Source of the DNA: Nitrososphaerota archaeon
GTDB lineage: Archaea; Thermoproteota; Nitrososphaeria; Nitrososphaerales; Nitrosopumilaceae
Reading direction: 5' to 3'
NCBI GenBank assembly: GCA_022565935.1
Contig: JADFJY010000012.1
Location: 1-16,919 of the forward strand
Length of the DNA stretch: 16,919 nt
Below the pieces are notes generated by a model. It was not told where the DNA came from. It worked only from the letters and a program-made list of their open reading frames with translations, and did no database searches. This document shows positions 14,272 to 16,919 of this stretch, in pieces. Made by a program: the position numbers and the translations under genes. The first letter of the stretch is position 1. Every line of letters starts with the position of its first letter.

Positions 14272-14889
14272 TTGGAAATTAATAAAAAGGTAATTCTTTC
14301 TGCCATGTATGTATCTCAAATTAATGGAAAATCAGCATTTGAGATAATTAAGAAAAAAAGTCTGCTTTCAGATGATGTAATTAACTCAAAGATTGATGAA
14401 TTAATAAAAAACCAACTTGTAAACGAGGATAGAACCACACTTACAGAAATTGGACGAGATTCATTGCACGTAGTGTTATCAGGAGGTGTTTTTGATATTA
14501 TTCATCCGGGTCATATTTCCACACTTAATGCAGCAAAAGCATTAGGGGATGTTCTAGTAGTAGTAGTAGCAACTGATAACACATCTGAAAAGATGAAGAA
14601 AAGAAAACCACTACATACTCAAGAACAAAGACAAGAATTAGTAAATTCACTTTCAATGGTAGATCTTTGTCTTGTAGGACAAGAAGCAGATATTTTCAAG
14701 ACAGTCAATCGTGTAAGACCACAAATTATTGCATTAGGTTATGATCAAGTTCATCAAGAGAAATTCATCACAGATGGATGTAAGAGAATTAATCTTAATG
14801 CAAAAGTTGCAAGGTTACAATCCCCAACCCCTGAAATCTCTAGTTCAAAAATTGAAAAAGAGTATGGAAAAGATATTCACGGAATCTAG
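14272..14889 (+). CDS. ribL: FAD synthase-type cytidylyltransferase (RibL-like) with N-terminal winged-helix-like region
   Basis: Residues 66-194 form a nucleotidyltransferase of the archaeal RibL type (FMN + ATP to FAD). Motifs are VVLSGGVFDIIHPGH with the HPGH adenylation motif (78-81), VVVATDNTSEKMKKRKPL and the terminal ISSSKI (189-194). Residues 1-65 are extra compared with the roughly 150-residue RibL of Methanocaldococcus. Their pattern (helix - SDDVINSKIDELIKNQLV - TLTEIG) looks like a small winged-helix domain. The start is TTG at 14272, after an in-frame stop at 14242 with no ATG or GTG between, so the extension is real if the frame is translated. The convergent neighbour is riboflavin kinase, which supplies its FMN substrate and supports FAD synthase. 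Glycerol-3-phosphate cytidylyltransferase is the sequence alternative. Confidence 0.85.
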   Translation: MEINKKVILSAMYVSQINGKSAFEIIKKKSLLSDDVINSKIDELIKNQLVNEDRTTLTEIGRDSLHVVLSGGVFDIIHPGHISTLNAAKALGDVLVVVVATDNTSEKMKKRKPLHTQEQRQELVNSLSMVDLCLVGQEADIFKTVNRVRPQIIALGYDQVHQEKFITDGCKRINLNAKVARLQSPTPEISSSKIEKEYGKDIHGI

Positions 14890-15569
14890 GAAGTAATTGG
14901 AATCTTGATTGAAATTTTTGATCCATTTTTTATTTTTGCAGCTTTTCTTATACAGACTTTAGATATTAACTCAATTATAGAATCATCATGATGAGTTCGC
15001 TCAAGTATAATTAATTCACAATTAATTGAATTGTTGAGTTTAGCTGGAAAGCATTTTACCCATCCATAGGTTCTCTTTCCATCTGAAAAGCTCGTAATTT
15101 TGATGCCTTCTAAAATTTCAAATTGTTTAATTGCTTCTTGATGAATTTTTTTATTTAATCTAACATTTAGAGTTCCTGGAAATGGAATGTATCCAATTTT
15201 TGGTTTGAATTGTTTTGTATATCCTTTTAATGCCATATAGTATGCACCCTCGCCCATTCCAGAAACCAAAGTTCCTTTTAGATCGACATGTGAAGGCGAA
15301 GAATCCAAACTTTTTTGTAAAATGGCTGAGAGTTTAACCATTTCAGAGAAACCTTTTGAAGTAATTTTTACAGAAATGTTTCTTCCACTGACTATTCTCT
15401 CAATGAATAGATTTTGTTCTAATTCAAGGAGATGTTTTGATGCAGCTTGCTGTGATTTTTTGATATTTTTTCCAAGAGATGAAGAAGTGATACTAACATA
15501 GTTGTATTTTGCTCCTTTTGATAGAAGATAAGAGAGAGTTAAGAGATGCTGAATTTTTAGTTCAGTCAT
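14886..15569 (-). CDS. ribK: CTP-dependent riboflavin kinase with N-terminal HTH domain (RibK/RbkR type)
   Basis: This is a 227-residue two-domain protein. Residues about 5-75 form a winged helix-turn-helix (ITSSSLGKNIKKSQQAASKHLLEL, then VKITSKGFSEM). Residues 97-227 are the archaeal riboflavin kinase, which uses CTP to phosphorylate riboflavin to FMN: LVSGMGEGAYYMALKGY (101-117), GYIPFPGTLNVRL (126-138) and LERTHH. This architecture matches RbkR, described in archaea as a riboflavin kinase that also represses riboflavin genes. The regulator role is inferred by homology. It starts 9 nt after the dnaG stop, so the two are probably co-transcribed. Its TAG stop and that of convergent ribL share the same palindromic ctag at 14886-14889. 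Confidence 0.93.
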   Translation of the reverse strand: MTELKIQHLLTLSYLLSKGAKYNYVSITSSSLGKNIKKSQQAASKHLLELEQNLFIERIVSGRNISVKITSKGFSEMVKLSAILQKSLDSSPSHVDLKGTLVSGMGEGAYYMALKGYTKQFKPKIGYIPFPGTLNVRLNKKIHQEAIKQFEILEGIKITSFSDGKRTYGWVKCFPAKLNNSINCELIILERTHHDDSIIELISKVCIRKAAKIKNGSKISIKIPITS

Positions 15570-15578
15570 CTAGAAAGC

Positions 15579-16721
15579 CTATGCAATACCTAAATCACTA
15601 AATGTTTTAAGCGTCATATCAGTAGAGTTGGTTAGTTTAGCAACTCTATGTCCTATAACACATTCAACGCCTGCATTTTTTGCACCTTCTAATAGTCTTT
15701 GAGTGATGATTCCATCTAACAGAAGATACTTGATTCCTGACTGTGTGGATAATTTACTAACAATCTCACTAATTGGAACTTTGAAAATTTCCTTTTGATC
15801 ACTATCTAGTGCAACTGCTTCAAGTGTTTCATTAAGATCTGGGAAAATCTTTGATGCAATCTCTACAATTGGTTTATCATCTTCATTTTTGAGTGATGGT
15901 GTAGGTTTTCCAATTTTAATTTCATTAGCAACAGGACTTAGAATTTCATCAATTCTTTGTGGAGTTAGTTCTTCAACTTCAGTATCGTTATCTGCTTGAA
16001 GTTCATAGTCTAATGTAACAACAGATTTTAGCTCTTTGAGAATAAATCCACCTGATCTATCTCCATCAAGGAATGCAACAACAGTATCTTTTGTATTACA
16101 TAGTTCTTTGATTGATTCATCAATTTTTGCACCTTCAATTGCAAGTGCATTATCATAACCTGCTCTTAGAAGATTGATTACATCGGCTCTTCCTTCAACA
16201 AGAATTACCCAAGTAGAATCAATGAGACCAGAACTGCATGTAAGTTTTGATGGACCATATGTTGATAGTTTTCCAGCTTCACCTCTGTGAACATCATTTA
16301 GCATACTTTCTCCTTCACTAACAGTTTTTGTTGCCCATTTTTGTTTGATTTCTTTAGCACGTCTTACAATGTCGTCTTTCTTTGCAGCTCGAACATCATC
16401 AATAGCATCTAATCTAAATTTACAATCAAACGGACCTACTTTGTCAATACTCTCAATTCCTGCAGCAATTAATGCACAAGTATCAATATCAGTACTCATT
16501 GGAATTAAAGCAGAACCCGTTGTAGTATTAGCTGTGGATTTTGCATCAACTTCAATACGTCCAACTTTAGAAACTCGTTGCAGTTCATTCAGATTCATCT
16601 CTGGGCCTAACAGACCTTCTGTTTGACCAAAGATTGCACCAATTATATCTGCTCTTTCAACGAGCCCATCAACTTCGTAGGAAAGTTTAACATGATATTT
16701 GACAATTCCTGATTGAGGCAT
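15579..16721 (-). CDS. dnaG: Archaeal DnaG-type primase (exosome-associated)
   Basis: This is a 380-residue archaeal DnaG-like protein. An archaeal-specific N-terminal region (about 1-165, with AIFGQTEGLLG near residue 30 and GSALIPMSTDIDTCALIAAGIE near 70-90) precedes a TOPRIM domain (about 170-255). Catalytic residues are present: E176 in VILVEGRADV, and D219 and D221 in AFLDGDRSG. In other archaea this protein has primase activity and is also a subunit of the RNA-degrading exosome. The C-terminal 125 residues are charged and less conserved. A ribosome binding site (taaggaga, complement of 16733-16740) lies 11 nt before the ATG. The downstream partner is ribK, 9 nt away. Confidence 0.95.
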   Translation of the reverse strand: MPQSGIVKYHVKLSYEVDGLVERADIIGAIFGQTEGLLGPEMNLNELQRVSKVGRIEVDAKSTANTTTGSALIPMSTDIDTCALIAAGIESIDKVGPFDCKFRLDAIDDVRAAKKDDIVRRAKEIKQKWATKTVSEGESMLNDVHRGEAGKLSTYGPSKLTCSSGLIDSTWVILVEGRADVINLLRAGYDNALAIEGAKIDESIKELCNTKDTVVAFLDGDRSGGFILKELKSVVTLDYELQADNDTEVEELTPQRIDEILSPVANEIKIGKPTPSLKNEDDKPIVEIASKIFPDLNETLEAVALDSDQKEIFKVPISEIVSKLSTQSGIKYLLLDGIITQRLLEGAKNAGVECVIGHRVAKLTNSTDMTLKTFSDLGIA

Positions 16722-16732
16722 AAATAATTCAT

Positions 16733-16740
16733 CTCCTTAA
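16733..16740 (-). promoter_or_regulatory. Ribosome binding site for dnaG
   Basis: On the minus strand this reads taaggaga, 11 nt before the dnaG ATG. It indicates a leadered transcript, unlike the leaderless-looking starts at 3921 and 9856. Confidence 0.55.
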
Positions 16741-16766
16741 TTTTCATAATTTGGGTTTTGGCTTTG

Positions 16767-16796
16767 GATATATGAGGGTATCGCAAAAATTTATAC
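16767..16796. promoter_or_regulatory. Divergent promoter region between dnaG and the downstream gene
   Basis: Two TATA-like elements are visible. Bases 16789-16796 read atttatac on the plus strand and gtataaat on the minus strand, so this one could serve either gene. A second, atatat, lies at 16769-16774. For the plus gene at 16854 the first element gives a leader of about 35 nt. For dnaG either element gives a leader long enough to include its ribosome binding site. Assignment is by eye. Confidence 0.4.
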
Positions 16797-16853
16797 GGAA
16801 GACATGAAATTCTTCAATCCTGTTTGCATAGCAATCGCTAGAGAAATCTAAAA

Positions 16854-16919
16854 ATGAAAAATTTTGTTGTTTATTCTGTACTAAAAGAAGAACCACATGA
16901 ACAGGATTTTGTAACATTT
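16854..16919 (+). CDS. Start of an unidentified protein, truncated by the window end
   Basis: An ATG at 16854 opens 22 codons (MKNFVVYSVLKEEPHEQDFV and so on) that stay open to the window edge. An in-frame stop (TAG at 16839-16841) lies 12 nt upstream of the ATG, with no other start between. The divergent TATA-like element at 16789-16796 is well placed. The visible fragment is soluble-looking with a hydrophobic beta-strand start and an acidic continuation. I do not recognise the family. Confidence 0.5.
   Translation, partial: MKNFVVYSVLKEEPHEQDFVTF

Noticed and set aside
14555..14569. Short tag trinucleotide repeat (five units)
   Set aside because: It encodes the run of valines in the hydrophobic core strand of the nucleotidyltransferase, so coding constraint explains it.
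1..16919. Mobile elements, CRISPR arrays, toxin-antitoxin or defence genes
   Set aside because: No transposase, integrase, direct-repeat array or defence-type ORF is visible, and the genes form ordinary core metabolic operons.

Overview
The window is a gene-dense, AT-rich (about one third G+C by eye) stretch of archaeal chromosome. An archaeal DnaG primase, diphthine synthase, CTP-dependent riboflavin kinase fused to a DNA-binding domain, and LysW-carrier lysine/arginine enzymes together identify an archaeon. The gene set and its order look most like a Nitrososphaeria (Thaumarchaeota, Nitrosopumilus-like ammonia oxidiser). This is inferred from gene content and memory of that group, not from a search.

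Layout. (1) 1-258: the N-terminus of a homocysteine S-methyltransferase (MetH-like) on the minus strand, then a divergent promoter region. (2) 259-1359: an MFS permease on the plus strand. It converges on a minus-strand ABC importer operon (3921-1377) of substrate-binding protein, ATPase and permease from the sulfonate/nitrate/taurine family, with 4-nt overlaps. (3) 4058-9739: a tightly packed plus-strand operon, argG - lysW1 - lysX1/argX - lysY/argC - lysZ/argB - lysJ/argD - Lrp/AsnC regulator. (4) 9856-14225: a second plus-strand operon with its own TATA box, homocitrate synthase - lysW2 - lysX2 - lysK - dphB. An FAD synthase (ribL-like) follows 46 nt later. (5) 16721-14886: minus-strand dnaG - ribK, converging on ribL. 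(6) 16854-end: the start of an unidentified plus-strand gene.

How it works together. Regions 3 and 4 form one metabolic island for arginine (ornithine) and lysine (alpha-aminoadipate route) biosynthesis on amino-group carrier proteins. LysX/ArgX attaches glutamate or alpha-aminoadipate to the C-terminal residue of the small zinc protein LysW. LysZ, LysY and LysJ phosphorylate, reduce and transaminate the bound substrate, and LysK releases ornithine or lysine. ArgG then works further down the arginine route. There are two adjacent LysW-LysX pairs but only one copy of each later enzyme. The two 55-codon LysW genes are easily missed by automated gene calling.

Most notable: the second carrier, LysW2, ends in EDWG-Gln rather than the family's EDWG-Glu, although that terminal Glu side chain is the known attachment site. 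Other points are a diphthine synthase with a roughly 90-residue C-terminal domain resembling DUF357, an FAD synthase with an added winged-helix-like N-terminus facing a riboflavin kinase of similar architecture, and several promoter-region palindromes. I found no RNA genes, insertion sequences, CRISPR arrays or phage genes. No intergenic stretch exceeds 300 bases.
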